Below the pieces are notes generated by a model, which was not told the DNA's origin, did not search any database, and worked only from the letters and a program-made list of their open reading frames with translations. Of a stretch of 64,000 nt of DNA, positions 44,490-58,400 are shown piece by piece; position 1 is the stretch's first letter, and every line of letters starts with the position of its first letter. A program made the translations under genes and the position numbers. The stretch is from contig NC_060259.1 in assembly GCF_921293095.1 (NCBI RefSeq), positions 76,380,120 through 76,444,119 of the forward strand, given 5' to 3'. The stretch comes from Ischnura elegans (taxonomy: Eukaryota; Arthropoda; Insecta; Odonata; Coenagrionidae).

Positions 44490-44720
44490 ATGCGAGCAAA
44501 TGAATTTTCATCGTCTTCACGATGGAACGGAAGCGAGAATAAATTGCACCACTTACGGTCGCGTCGGGTCAAAACATCGGTTGCAGCAAAACTAGGGAAC
44601 ACTTTGAATATTAAACGTTACTTAGAGTTAGAATTACAAGAAATTAGAAAATTACAGGAAAAACTCCAATTCAAACGGCATCATTTTAATAAAAAACATC
44701 GAAGGAAAAAGTCAATTTGA
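44490..44720 (+). CDS. Unrecognised 76-residue basic ORF
   Basis: From MRANEFSSSSRWNGSENK to RHHFNKKHRRKKSI, with a short predicted coiled stretch (LELELQEIRKLQEKLQ) and a lysine/arginine-rich end. It starts where the minus-strand piggyBac fossil ends. Downstream, AATAAATATT at 44814-44823 could be a poly(A) signal. I do not recognise it; it may be the tail of another element, or chance. Confidence 0.2.
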   Translation: MRANEFSSSSRWNGSENKLHHLRSRRVKTSVAAKLGNTLNIKRYLELELQEIRKLQEKLQFKRHHFNKKHRRKKSI

Positions 44721-46186
44721 CCCGATGCGATCTGTTCAGGGTTATTGGCCTTATTAAAGCTGTATGCGATGTATGATGCAATATGCAATTTATGATGTTC
44801 TTGCCATATAAATCAATAAATATTAAAAATGATTGAAAATCTGTTTTCGTTCATTCATTACTCGTCATATTCATTAGTGTTCTACCTGTAACGCTATGAT
44901 TGCTGAATGAACACGTTTCATAAAGTAACAGTATTGAATACACGTTTTCAAATGGACGTGGGTGATTACTATTTCATTCATACTGAGGAATAACGTAAAA
45001 ATGTAAAGTTGGACGTTAAAAAAAAGTTTCACGAAGTACGCGCATTTCGGTTAGCGTAATTGACTTTTACGATACTTTGAATAGCACTTAAAAATTTTGT
45101 GATGCGAACGTTGACCAGCTCTCCCGTTCGAGGGGGAGTCGAATAAGGAGAGAACAATGCAAGTAATCGCCTTTCTTCATAGAAGCCGGCCGTACCTACC
45201 AGCCTCGTCGAGAGCGTGCGTATTTGGATTCTTCCAAGAAACGTCAACCGAGTGGCTGAGATGGGACTAATGCCACCAGAGAGCAAAAATCAACCTCCGA
45301 ATCCTGACCACTCTCAACATCGCCCTTCCGCAGTGAAATTTGATACAGGGTCGGGTGTTGTTTTCGGTCGAAGCTAAGCTCGACCCCTTTTCCTTTTCTT
45401 TTTTTCCTTCCATCAGCGACCACTCCCCTCCACCCAAGGAGGCTTCCCATTCCACTGGCCGTAGCGGCCGACTTCGCAACTAAAATCCGGCGACGGTTGA
45501 ATTTGGATTTTTGAATTAGGATAGAACCCCCTTAAGACCCTTCTTAACGAAAGTCCTGCAAAAACGCTACGCACAAAGGGGATAGAATGGTCTCTTGGGG
45601 CTTAGTCGAGCAGTCATGCGAAGGAGAGAACTCCACAATCTCGAAAGGGTTAAAAATTTAACTTTGAATGCATAAAAAAATTCACAATATTATTCACTGG
45701 TAGGATAAGACAAAGAAAAACTCACCTCTAATATAGCCCAAGCTCAGGAGTATATGGAGCATAGACAACTAGGCTGTTCAGAACACCCTGTACCAGTAAA
45801 GTCATAGGATGAAGTGATTCGAATGATAAGAGAAGTATTTTCCAGCCGATCAAAGTAAAATATGAGAATAAACATTACGTTGTAACCAAACATTCTAAGT
45901 CACTGAGTTGCAGCCTAAAACAATGAGCTTTGGAGAAAGTTGGTCGCAGGAAATTGAATGACACAAACATTATCCCCATTTGCAGCTACCATGAAGGTGG
46001 TTTACAAGGTATATCTAAGGTTATTGGTATCACCTGAACAAAAAACCACAATTATCATATCACAATCCAGCTACTGTAGAGGAAAGTCTGTATTGCAAAG
46101 AAACTTGAATGAAATATAGGGCTGGGTGTCCGGCCGGGTTAAGAAATATTAAAAGTGAGTAAAAGAAAATTATTGTACCAAAATAT
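44721..46186. other. No gene recognised
   Basis: Frames at 45029-45479 on the minus strand are open because of G+C-rich composition. No motif or splice pattern could be supported. Confidence 0.4.
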
Positions 46187-46192
46187 TTTATT
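46187..46192 (-). promoter_or_regulatory. Probable REV1 polyadenylation signal
   Basis: AATAAA on the minus strand, 99 bp after the stop of the last REV1 exon. Motif, strand and spacing all fit a short 3' untranslated region. Confidence 0.5.
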
Positions 46193-46290
46193 GCTCTTAA
46201 CCTAAAATAAATAATTATGTACACTTTTTTGCTAACTACAGCCATACATTCAGAACAGAGAGGATTAAACTCACCCCAGATTTCACTTCT

Positions 46291-46423
46291 TCAACGAACA
46301 GAAAAGTTCCTCACAGAATAACCAATCACTTTAGACACTGATTTGCACACCTTCTTGGAAATACTTTGAAGCAGATAAGTCCACTGTTGCTTTTTTTCGG
46401 TGTCTATAATTTCTTCACACCAC
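46291..46423 (-). CDS. REV1: Probable REV1 last exon and stop
   Basis: One base completes an Arg codon, then 43 codons from WCEEIIDTEKKQQWTYLLQS to RNFSVR and TGA (46293-46291). Phase fits the preceding exon although a 4.8-kb intron, with a piggyBac insertion inside, separates them. It would be the last helices of the C-terminal domain. An AATAAA lies about 100 bp downstream. Confidence 0.6.
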
Positions 46424-49400
46424 CTGCAAACAAAAAATTTACAAAATTGTAACTTAAATTTAATTCACGTACAATGAATTTTTTTCATTGAGGCATTTCG
46501 GTAAGTAAATTCCTAAAAAAGGGGCAAAGTAGACAAATAGGAGAAATTTTGTTACATGCTGCCATTGTTTTTGTACATATTCAGTGGCTTACTGGATATA
46601 TTCTTAGCAAAGGTAATGACAAGATTCAACCAAGCACTTTTCACGAGCTAGTCAAGAGAAAGTATCACGCCTCTTCATTGGATAGAGAACATTGGAAATT
46701 CAGCTGAAAAACAGAAAAATAGTAGCAATGTGAGGTCATTCATCGAATTTCAAGAATAAATTCTCATCATCATTACCTGAAGGTAATTCGTAACTCAGTT
46801 TTTATTCGCAAGATTTAGGTTTGTAACTAAGTGTTTCGAACTTGAATCCAAAGGGAATAAATTCTGTTCTAGGTGAATTGTGGATGAAGCATAAAAGAAG
46901 AAAATATAAGGAAAAATTCATAGTTGGGTCTTTCACATGTTGTCTTACTGTGGCCTGCAGAGGAAATAGTATTTTTTGTCTCGACTGAATATTTTAAATT
47001 TTTAAATGATGGTACACACGTAAAATATGACTATTAACACCTTGAGTGCGGCATGACGTGATATCACGTCATGGTGCGCTATCCCCTGGTGCTGATGACG
47101 TGATATCACGTCATGCGTACCCCGAGGGTTCCGGCCCTCCGTAAGAGCTCGGTTCAGTTCTATTATGACATTTTGCCCCCCTAAGTTGCTCAGCAGGGAT
47201 CTAGGAGCGCATTTGTGGACGCCGTTTCAAGCAACCTTTCCTGGGAGGATCGGGAGAAATTTTTTCTTTTATCTTAAGGTAAGCCAATTTCCATTCATTT
47301 TCTCCCCTGTATTTTATGCTATTATTTTTATTTCTTTTTATTAATACGTGAGTATGACAAATTTTATTTGAGTTTTATTTTACAAATCATAAGTATTTAC
47401 TAACTGGAACTTACTTATGTGTTTACTAATTTTTTATTCTGTTTTAATAATGTTTAGCGAGAATATAGATTTTTTCCATCCTTCCTTTTTTTCTTCTTGC
47501 GTGCCTTTCATTTTTCGAACCTTTATTGTCTGATGCTAATAAGTTTTATTCAATTAATACATGAAGTACTGTGATTAGTTAAACTTTAATGTAAATTTGA
47601 AAATGCCATTACATTTTTTTATGCAACGTAACATATCTCTAACTTTTGCACCCTTCCTTTGTTTATCAGTGCAACTCCTAAGCAGGGAGGGGATCGACAA
47701 GCGGCAATATTACGAGAGTGAAGGAAGTTATTTACGAAAAAAGTGTAAGTTATTTATAATATTTATTGTTGATATATGTATATTATGCACTTATAAACAT
47801 TCTTATTATAATTGCAAATAACTGTTTGCACATTATCCCATGGATTGGCGAAAAAGTGCTAAGAAGTTACTATATAAAAATGCTTTTATTTTCTCGATAA
47901 CCGTGAAATCAATGGCTTATGGGTGCTTTCAATTATTTGTCTCGCCATTGTGAATATTTAGTTCCTAAACATAGTTTTACAGTAGTAAAGCTGTTTGTAG
48001 CATTTCAGCTTTGACCTATTTCACCGAGAGTGTTTACTTGGATCCTGTTATTTATCGGAATTAAAAAAAAAATACAATGTATTTATTGCAGATGGTACGG
48101 AAGCGAGTAGTAAAACGGAAAATTTTTCATGCTGGCCGGTAGTCGATGCCGCCTGAAAGAGGTGAAATTCTCTATTCATCAGCTTTTGTAGATGATCAGC
48201 AGTCTTCGACCTTCCATCAGGACCTGCAGCCATCGACGTCGAGGGAGGAAACCTCCGCAAGGGCACAAACATTTCCTTCTTAGCTCTCTGCCTTCTCTAG
48301 AAGAATGTACACGAAGAAGGGGGAGCTCCTGGATGAGAGCGGGATCAGGCATTCTCTGAAGACTTCGAGCTAGAAATTAGAGAGGAGGAGGGTGGGGAGG
48401 AGGTTGAACCCTCACAGTCAGGTACTCCGTTGCCTCCTTCTACGCCAGATCCCTTTATGTCAATCACTGGCCCATCCCCTTTGTCCTATTCTTTCCTGAA
48501 CCCTCTAACAATACCGTCCGTCCTTTGCGGTGGACCCATAGTTCAGTGACCCCTCAAAATATCACTTTCATAGAAAACCCAGCTCTCACCACTCCACCCC
48601 CTTCCAACGACCCAAGTGTTTTTTGCGTCTCCTTTTCCCAGACACCCTCTTTCGTATACAGACATACTTTCTCATAATCTTCGAAAGAATAGGTTAGGAA
48701 TTGGAAAAATTGGACCTATGAAGAGTTTTACCTCTATAGGCCTAATATTTCACAAGGTTTATAACATTTCACAAGGTTTCACAATTCCTATAACCAATAT
48801 ATCCGACTTATGGAGCATTGCTATCTTGTTTGACCTGCTTTGCTTTCGGATATACATGAGTCGTGATGGATTCTTTAGCATTCTTCAAGCCCTACATTTT
48901 TCAGCGAATACCGGCCCAAACGATTCAGAGCCTGAGTATTTCCTCTAAAAAATCCGTCCCTTTTAGATTCATTTCACTCCTCCATTGATTCCTTAATAAT
49001 TCCTTCCCGAAAGCTATGCACGCTTTTTCATTTATCGTGAACCCGCCGGAAAGATTACCCTTATAAATTCCGTCTTTCTGTCATTAGATCCTTTATTCTT
49101 CCATCCCACATTCCTTATCCCAAGCCACTTTTACCATCAATATCTCAATATCACTTGCCTGAACTCATCCAAGAGGAAGGTGGCAGACAGAAAAATCGAT
49201 GGTGCAAGTATTGCACTATTGCGGTGCAAGCACTCTTGGGCGTAGGAAAGAGACCGCAGATATCTACATTGGCTGCTAGGTCTCCTCTACTCTATCCCGA
49301 GCTTTTTTCTTTCTTTCATAAGAAGGCATAAATAGTATTATATATTTTTGTATCATATATTGCAATAGTATTATAGGTTAAACATATTGTTATAAAATTT

Positions 49401-52400
49401 GTGAGAGGTATTTCCTACATTGGTAAAACATACATGACTGTACGTAGTGGTATGTAATATAAAATTTAAAAATGGTCATAATTTCGATTGTATTGAATTT
49501 ATTTTGGGTAAATAAAATATTTTTTTTCATGTTATGTGCTCCTTTTTTCAATAGTCTAGGGCTCTTACATAAATAAGAAGTTACTAGAGATTTCCTAGCA
49601 CGATGGAATTAGTCTTTCCCTCGTGTAATTAGAAAGAAAACGTATCGTTGCTTTCGGTAATCGGGTAAGTAATAAGGGGCATAGATGCTGCAAATCTATT
49701 CCTAGCAATACGTATTATTGAATGGTTTACTCGAATTGATATTATTATGCACCAAATGAAAAAATATTATTGCGGTAAAAATTTACATCATTTTCAGATT
49801 TTCGCAGAATATTCGTAGTAAGAACCGCGATACGTGGCCTAAATGAAGATTACTTGTAAGATGTTTGCTTGCAAATACTGTTAGTTCCAGTTTTTATGCA
49901 TTAATTTTTAACTCGGTAACATCATATTGAAAAATATGTTATTGGCTTGAGTTCAAAAGATAGTAATGAGGAAGTTATGGGTTGATTATTTGTTTCCACA
50001 TCCATTTTTATTTCGGCAACGGAGCCTATACCCCTAAAAGGACACGTATCAGCAAAATCTTTCCCCATACCTTCCCCATCTTTTTGATGTGCCGATGGCA
50101 CTTCCAAAAAGGTTATTCCTAGTTCTCACAAGTGGACCGACTAAATCTTACTATCACCCCTCGCTTCATCTACGTACCCCCTCCAACCTTAGAACAGCCG
50201 GCAGGAGTGGTGCACGTCAAGAAACACCCTAATACACCGTCGGAAAATAATCTCGAAAGCAGAGTGCCACCCATCTCAAGCACCTGCAGTAAAGGGAATA
50301 CATAATGGTATGTGAAAACCATTTTTGTTAAATACCTGATGCTTACGGGTGGTCGTATGGGAAGAAAGGAATTGGAGCTGAAAACATGAAACGAGTGAAG
50401 GAATTTGTGACGAGAATAGTGGCTTCAGAAGAAAATGTAGAAATTATTCAATATTATCGAACCCTACCCCGATACTTAGGATTACTAGTATAAGGAATAC
50501 GCCGAAATATCTGTCGCAGAATTACCATCACAATCAAACAGCTGTTCACGGCGATTCCTTGTACTTATAACTTGCATTACATCCATCTAAGCCAAAAATT
50601 TCCCTATGGCAGTGGCAAAATACCAATGGCGATACCAGTAGAACATTACAAATTCATTTTCCTCGTATTTTTTTGGATACATAGCGCAGAAAAAAAATTG
50701 AAAGAAAACGGTGGCACGGGGAAAAATCCGACAGTATGCAACCCGCATTACGTTAATATCCCGCTGTGCGGGTGACGTGATATCACGTCATAAATAAAAA
50801 AAATCATAGCTAACAAATTAGGGCCAAGAAATTTTTTTCATTATTTTTTCCAGCTCTTTTGGCACCAATGCATGCGTTTTGCATTAAAAAACGACAGCCG
50901 CACCGGGGGTCGATTTTGAGTTTTACATGGTCAGCATTGAAAGTGTTAAAAGAAAAAAACTTGGGTAAAATAATACCTAATATGTGTTAACTGATGACTT
51001 AAGATATTACCACGCATTAATGTCTGAATAACAATGAATGTAGAATGAACTCATACCCCTATAAAGATTGTATGTTATGTGGTAATACTGTAAACTTCAG
51101 AAAAACTCATTTTTTCAAAACTAGTGAGCTTCACAGTAACAAATATGTAAACATGATGTAATTGACAATAATGTACTGTTAATAGAGGTAAAAAATTTAC
51201 AAATGCAGTGCAGAGGTCTTCCTTAAATACACGCTAAATAAAAAATTGGAAAGAGTTACCTGTTCATTTCTCTCAAAGCATGAAGAGCAGGGGCAATATT
51301 TAGTTGGGACACTTCACTCAACACAATGCAGAGCAAAGTGTTTTTTAACTGCTTGTCTGGAGCCAACCCAGTGTTTGCAAATGATTCAAAATGATTTTTC
51401 AACAGCTTCAAGAAGTCCATTTCTTCAACGGCATTATTGAGCACTAGACTCTCCTTGCTAATTCTGACACGAACTGGAAAATAATGAATGAATGTGATTA
51501 ATAGCATCGTGTTCCCTGTTCCATTTTTGTATAAAATAAGTGCTTATTTATTTCATCATGTAAGGTACAATTAAAACATATACATAGTATGCAAGCAAAA
51601 AGTAAGGTTTCTAAAACCCAAGGTTTTGGATATGGATGTTATGTAACATAACTTCCAACATCCTTTATCTTTCAGAACAGAAAATATTCCACACAAGGCT
51701 GCATCCAGAAAAAAAAGATTATGAGGACAGAAATCGTTTAGTGTTTTGCCCATTTTTTCTTCCTGTGGACAGCAAAAATTTTTTAAGCTCTAGCTACATA
51801 GCAAAAGCAGCTTGATCAGTTTGTGACTACTGAGAGTTAACGAAAAATTGTATTACAGTGATGCATACTACAGGATAACTACACTCTGTGATGACTAGCT
51901 TAGGTTTTTCCACTTACGAACAAATTCAACTTACGATGATGTTCTCGGAATGCATCTTGTTTGTATGCCAAGAACTTACTGTATAGAATCTTTAGAGTTC
52001 AAAGTGTCACTCATGCTCCTACCATGGAATTGAAAAACACACTGATAAATAATGCAGTGGATTGTAGTTGAAGTAATGCATTGAGGGGTGTTACGTTACT
52101 CCCTTGGGAGTTTTAGACCACTGCAGCGGTACCCTAGTGGAACTACTCAACTATTTAAGGAATGTATCAAGAGTCATTATGGATTGCGACATTGATTACT
52201 TCAGGAAAGGTACACGCCAAAATCATTTTTCAGATAGAAAAAAATAAATAATGGCAAATCAAATAAATTTTCAGTGAAAAAAATACTACAGAACACTCTA
52301 CACGTAAAACATTTACTCATTACAGTGGAAGCTTGATTTGGAGAGTAGCTTCTATGTCCATATTAACCTTTGCTAACCACTTTTCTTTTGTATCAGTGCC

Positions 52401-55400
52401 ATTTCACAGAGGAATAAGATCAGCGTCTGCCTTTAATTGCATAAATGTATAGAATTTTTCAATGGAAATATCGTACAACAATAGGGTGGTTTTCTATCAA
52501 TTTTTAATTGCCTAAATCGAAAGATTATTACTCCTGGAGTACGCATTTCATGCTCTTAGATTTTTAAATGATGATATCTATTTTTCGCGATTAAACGAAA
52601 AGTGAAAATTTTCAAAAGTGCAAAAACGCGACAGCTAAGTTTGAATGATGGGAAAAGCCCGTGTAACGTATTTTTGGTTCCCACTGCCGCATTGTGAGGT
52701 GACCTTGGGGCGAGGCTTTGAGCGCTGATACGATGCAGGCTGCTAGCAGGTAGCCGAGTACCATGCTAGCAGGTAGCGCTTGGCTTAAATAAGGATTATT
52801 ATTACCCTATCAAACGAAGGAAACTTTCCGAACTTAGGCAATTTTAATGGGTGGTTATTAAGAGATGTTTCCCTGAACTCTGTGCCTCGTGCATGCATTG
52901 GTAAACTCAGACGGTGTAAAACTCCTATCTACTCGTATAGAAAATAGGTCCCTGTGACGTCACGTGGAGTGCCATCGCATGGGTGCCAATCTGGCCCTTT
53001 TCAAATGAGGTTAAAATTGAACATTAACATTTGTCTTAACTGGGATTTCTAAAACAAAATAATTTGTAGATTATGAATACACTAATGGTGGGTAACGAAT
53101 TGCAATCAATGCCTTTCGTTTTCCTTGCTGAAGGAAACTACCCTATTATTGATGCTTGTTTAAAAAAATCACATCCACGGCTAAGATGTGCAACAATTTG
53201 ATAACGGACCTGGGATCATCCGGGATTGGTATGATGCACCTACTCACTGCACGACAGCAAAAACCATATTCTAGACAAACAGTCACATCGAAAAAAGTTG
53301 CATGAGAGGCAGCCACAGTAGGACATGGTTCCATGAGCATGGTGAACCAATTGTGCCATCTGTGACACTCGGAAACAATAAACGTAGAGCTCTCATGAAG
53401 GAAAGTTATGTGCAATCCTGCCATAAAAGAAATGTAGCCACATAAACAGTTCCTGGATACAAGCACTTAAAGCCAAAGATACTTTTGTAGGGCAAAATTG
53501 CACAAGCTCATTGTTATCAGTCAAAGTTGCTCAATTTTTCTTTTTTGCTCTTCACGGTTGAGAATGACAAAAATAATCTGGCACAGACACAACGTTATGT
53601 AAACATAAGAAACTCGTCCACAGTAAGTGGATGAGTTTCTAATGACTGGTGTGCATTTTACTATGTTTTCATTTGTTCACCGTCAACGTCAGCAAGTGGA
53701 GTAGTTCCAATACCCACGTACCTGCACTAAGCGCTAGAGAGTCAGTCATTTTTCATAACACTGAGTTTATGTGAATGGTCCACTGTTCTACATTTTTGAA
53801 TAAGTCTTTGGGAGAGGAAATGAATTGCCGAATAAAAAATATAGAGTGCCATTTAAAAAAGACATACCGCTGTTCATATCTTTGTAAATAACAAAGCTAC
53901 AAGGAAGGCAATCATGCTGATTAATGTCCCCCTGACGGCTAATGAACATTTGCTTGACACAATTTTGAATTTGCATCTGGACAAAAAGTTATTTCAGGTG
54001 GTCAAGATAAATGGGACACCCTGCATAGGATGCTTCTGCGGTTGCACTTAGTTTTATTAATGACATAAGCTGAATGCACATGGGAGAGGAACAGATAGAA
54101 GGAGGAAAAACAATTGATCAACGGAAGAGATTGGTTGTGTGGGAACTGTGCATACTGATGTTGCTTAGATTTTTTTTCCAATCGTCTGTTTTTCGACTGG
54201 TCCACCCCAAGCAAACATGGCCCACATCCTTTACCCACACCCTCCCTTTTGGCTGTAATCTAATTGGCTAGGAGCTTCTCCGTTTTCCACCCCATGCAGT
54301 CAGACTAGAAATAAAGAGCTACTGTACACTGCGATCTAACGAAAAATACACCAGGGAAGGCTACAAACATTCGGTGACCAAATCACCCATGCGTCTCGAC
54401 TTATTTTGCTCCTGCAAAGGCACTCATGCATTTATACAGCATGAATTGGTGATTCAAGACCAAGAATTTTGCTCCAAGAAATTAGAGGTGGAGAACAACA
54501 CTAATTTCCATGTGATGATACGATTATATGAGCATCATGGCCTGGATTTGAATAGAACATTGTGGCAGTCATGCCAAGGAGCAGGCTTGAAGATGGCAGT
54601 GTGTCAGAGACACCTTGTTAATACGTACTTGAAAATTCATGATATATATGTTTAGCATTTTGCATTTTAATTTGTGGTTGACTTTCAATAGGGTAGATTC
54701 CTTCATCAAAGAAAACAAAAGGCATTGATTGCGATTCGTTACCCACCATTAGTGTATTCATAATGTTCGTGCAATCCGGCCCGAAGGACCAAAAATGCTC
54801 GTTCAATCCAGCCCCTGGCGAACCAGAAGATGTGCATGTGGGGACGTGTGTCCTGGGTTACGATAAATAAAGGACGAGGACACCTTTAATGGAATTCACT
54901 TAATTTCCCGCATGACTTGCAGGGAAGCGCATGCCAAAATGCCGCGTTCACACGCTCCCGGCTTTCGTTAAACACTGAATGACAAGGCAAGGGAATGGTT
55001 GATGGGGTCTGCGGTTTACTGACCCTCAAGTAATGGCACTGCCCTCACTCCAAAAGGGTGCGAGTCAAGTCACCCCTTCCGAGGATGACTGAGCGAATAA
55101 GTCTGGTACACTTGGTTCCTGGCCTTCATGGTAGTATCCCCTAGGGGCCAACCCTGGGCCTCCATCCACTGTATGCCATGCTCACCAAAACAAGCTCCCG
55201 CGGTACATTTCCCATTAAACTAAAAATTGTGGAATTATAAAATCCACATACTTGGTGTAGGCGTTTCATTGGTCACATACGAAGATGTGAGAAAGACCAT
55301 GCACACTATGAAGTAGGAGCCTTTACCTGGACTTTCCCATTTGGTATGTGGCTGGACCATGGCACGCACCGGCAGCCTTGGTTGTATGGCAGGGGGCTTC

Positions 55401-58400
55401 TCTTTCACCTGATTGAAGCAAAGTTAAATTCAATGATTTCACTCACAATGAGTACGAATTAAGTTAGTCTGACTCAACAAGAAGTAGTGAAAGGAACAGG
55501 TAAAATCTGTTGTGGGTATAAAACCAATTCTCTGACTTTGCCTGATCCACCCGACAAATGGACAAAAATGGAGAACGCACCTTAGGAGAAGGCAAACATT
55601 TCCCTTTCATGCGGCCAAAAAATTCAGCTATTGACTCTGTCTTCTGCTTTTGGTTGGGTGCTTCCAATTTGGTCACCATCACTCCCAACCCTCGAAGATC
55701 ACTCACTAATATATTACCTTTTCGAAGTAAATCAATAGCTGTCCTGAAATTGAAATGAATTTCACATAAACATTACATATATAAAAAACCTACACATCCA
55801 AAATTTAGGTTATTAATTCAAATACTAGTGTATTCGAAACCCCACAAGCCTTGAGCATACATGTATTACGGGGAAAAAAGTATACCAACAAAATTTGTGC
55901 TGCCAGTATCGCTCAGCATTAAAATATATTTCCTTTACAGTAGGTTTTATTTGGCTGAAGAGAAAAATTCAAACAAGGCAAACAGGGGCAGATCCAGGAT
56001 TTCTTTCTGGGGGGGGAGGGGCACAAGTAAGGCCGTATCCAGGACTTTGTTCTGGGTGGGCACAAGGATACCTCGTAATACAAAACAAACACAATGATAA
56101 TGGGACCATATTAAAAATCTTGCATATTTTCTAAGGGTCTGGGGCGGGCATGTGCCCCCATGCCCCCCCCCCCCCCACCCTAGATCTGCCTACGAAGGCA
56201 AACCATCTCCTTTTCAAACCAATTTCTCCTTTTTCAATTACGCGACCAATAATTAGTGGGTGTTCCTCTACTTGAGTGTGTCTCACGATGGCCCCAGTTC
56301 CGTGAAGTGGAGGTGCATTAGATGGTATCATGGCTGCATTGGAATTCTTCCTTTGGAATTGATTCCCTTAAATTCTACTTCACAGGTTTTCACAAAACAA
56401 TAGCACCAAACTAATAGATTTCAAAAGGGGCTCTGGGTGTACATTTCAGCTGAGTGGCAGTACATCCTCACTATGCCAAGTTTGATGCATATGCACTTCA
56501 GCATTGGCGGTAAGTAGTTTCAAATTATCATCTACATATATGTATAAGTAGTAGATATGTATACAAAAAGCTTTATGGCTATATTCTGAGGAATTCGTTA
56601 AGCTATGCTGAGCACCCTCCAATCCCAAACTCTTAAGTATGGAAGTATGCCCTATAGATGGGACGTTAAAATCTTCATTGTAATAGATAACCCTTAAGCT
56701 GTAACTTGAAATATAACAAAAAATATAATCTAAACAGAGTATTTCCCCTGGCTCAACACTACCAATTCATATCTCTTACCTACACCACACCCAAAATGGC
56801 TAAAAGGTATGAGTGCATGCACAGATTCATCTGACTAGTTACACAGCGAAGCTTCTTGTGCAAACAGCTGAATAATTTCAAATGTTTTAAAATTTTCAAG
56901 CATGAAAAACATTCATACGTATTTTATAAGTGATTGCTATAACACTTAAAATGATCTATTTGCTTAAATATCAGTTAACACATTCAGCACGGAGCACGTC
57001 AATTGACGTGGTCCCGTCCAAGCCGAGATACCGAGCACACTAATAGGGTAGTTTCCTTCATCAAAGAAAATGGCTTACACCATGCAGACCCTGACCCGGT
57101 TGGAAACCTGAGAAGCTTTCATCCATTTATAACGCCTATCGGTGATAACTAGGGTAGTTTCCTTCATCAAAGAAGATGAAATGCATTGATTGCGATTCGT
57201 TACCCACCATTAGTGTATTCATAATATGCAAATTACATATTTGGTTTTAGAAATACCGGTCTAGATGAATGGCAATGGTTAATTTTATCCTCATTTGAAA
57301 AAGGCCAGATTGGCGGCCATGCGATGCCACTCCATGTGACGTTGCAGGGACCTAGTTTCTATGCGATTAGATAAGAGTTTTACATCGTCTGAGATTACCA
57401 ATGCATGCATGAGGCACAGAGCTCAGGGAAACGTCTCCTAATAATCACCTATTAAAACTGCCTAAAGTTGGAAAGTTTCCTTCGTTTGATAAGGCATTAA
57501 TAATCCTTATTTAAGCCAAGCACTACCTGCTAGCAGGGTACTCTGCTACCTGCTAGCAGTCAGCATCACAGCGGAGCACAATATCCTCGCCCCAAGGTCA
57601 CCTCACACGGCGGAAGGGGGGAACCAGAATGATGTCACACAGGGTTTTCCCAGCATTCATACTTAGCTGTCGCGTTTTCCCGCGCTTGAAAATTTTCACT
57701 TTTCATTTAATCGTGAAAAATAGATATCATCATTCAAAAATCTAAAAGCGTGAAATGCGTATTCCAGGAGTAATAATCTTTCGATTTAGGCATTAAAATA
57801 ATATAAGGAAACCACGCTATTAACATGTTCTGCCGGTCGGGCCAGGAGCCTTTTCTCCGCCTCCGTACATAACAAATATCCACTTCCGAGTCTTCAGATC
57901 GTGCGCATGGCCTTCAGCAAGCTTCCCTCTTTCGACCTGTGCGCTCTGTTTGTAAATAGCAGTATTTGAATGGAAGTTATGGCGCAAACACCTCTCTCTA
58001 TTTTTCTTTCTTATTTTATCTGCCAATTCTGGCAACATTCATGAAAATCGGGCCCGCATTGAATGTCTGAACACCTGAGAGCACATATCAGATTTCATTC
58101 TTACTTTTCATGATGTTCCGAATTCAGTATTTCCATTGTTGACACTAATTGAAGATTGAATTCAAAAATGAAATTTATTATTTATTTCTTTAAAACAGAG
58201 TCTACTATTTCATACTCATTTTGACTGCTCTCATTTGCTAGATTTAACCATTTTAATTACTATCCCCAGGCTCCAAGTTGAGACCAATTGCATAAGGCTG
58301 CATAATCTTACTTTATAAAGTTATAATTAGTTCTTGTTTGAAACTATAAAACATACAAGTTTCATAGAACATTCAAAACTCACTTAGCAATGACTTCAGG

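Noticed and set aside
53146-53466. 106-residue minus-strand frame, considered as a missing REV1 exon
   Set aside because: It has an IPDDPRS stretch faintly like a ubiquitin-binding motif but lacks the Leu-Pro core and the flanking residues, and starts at the edge of a family A copy.
54374-54655. 93-residue plus-strand frame in a REV1 intron
   Set aside because: No recognised domain, no splice or promoter evidence. It remains possible but unsupported.
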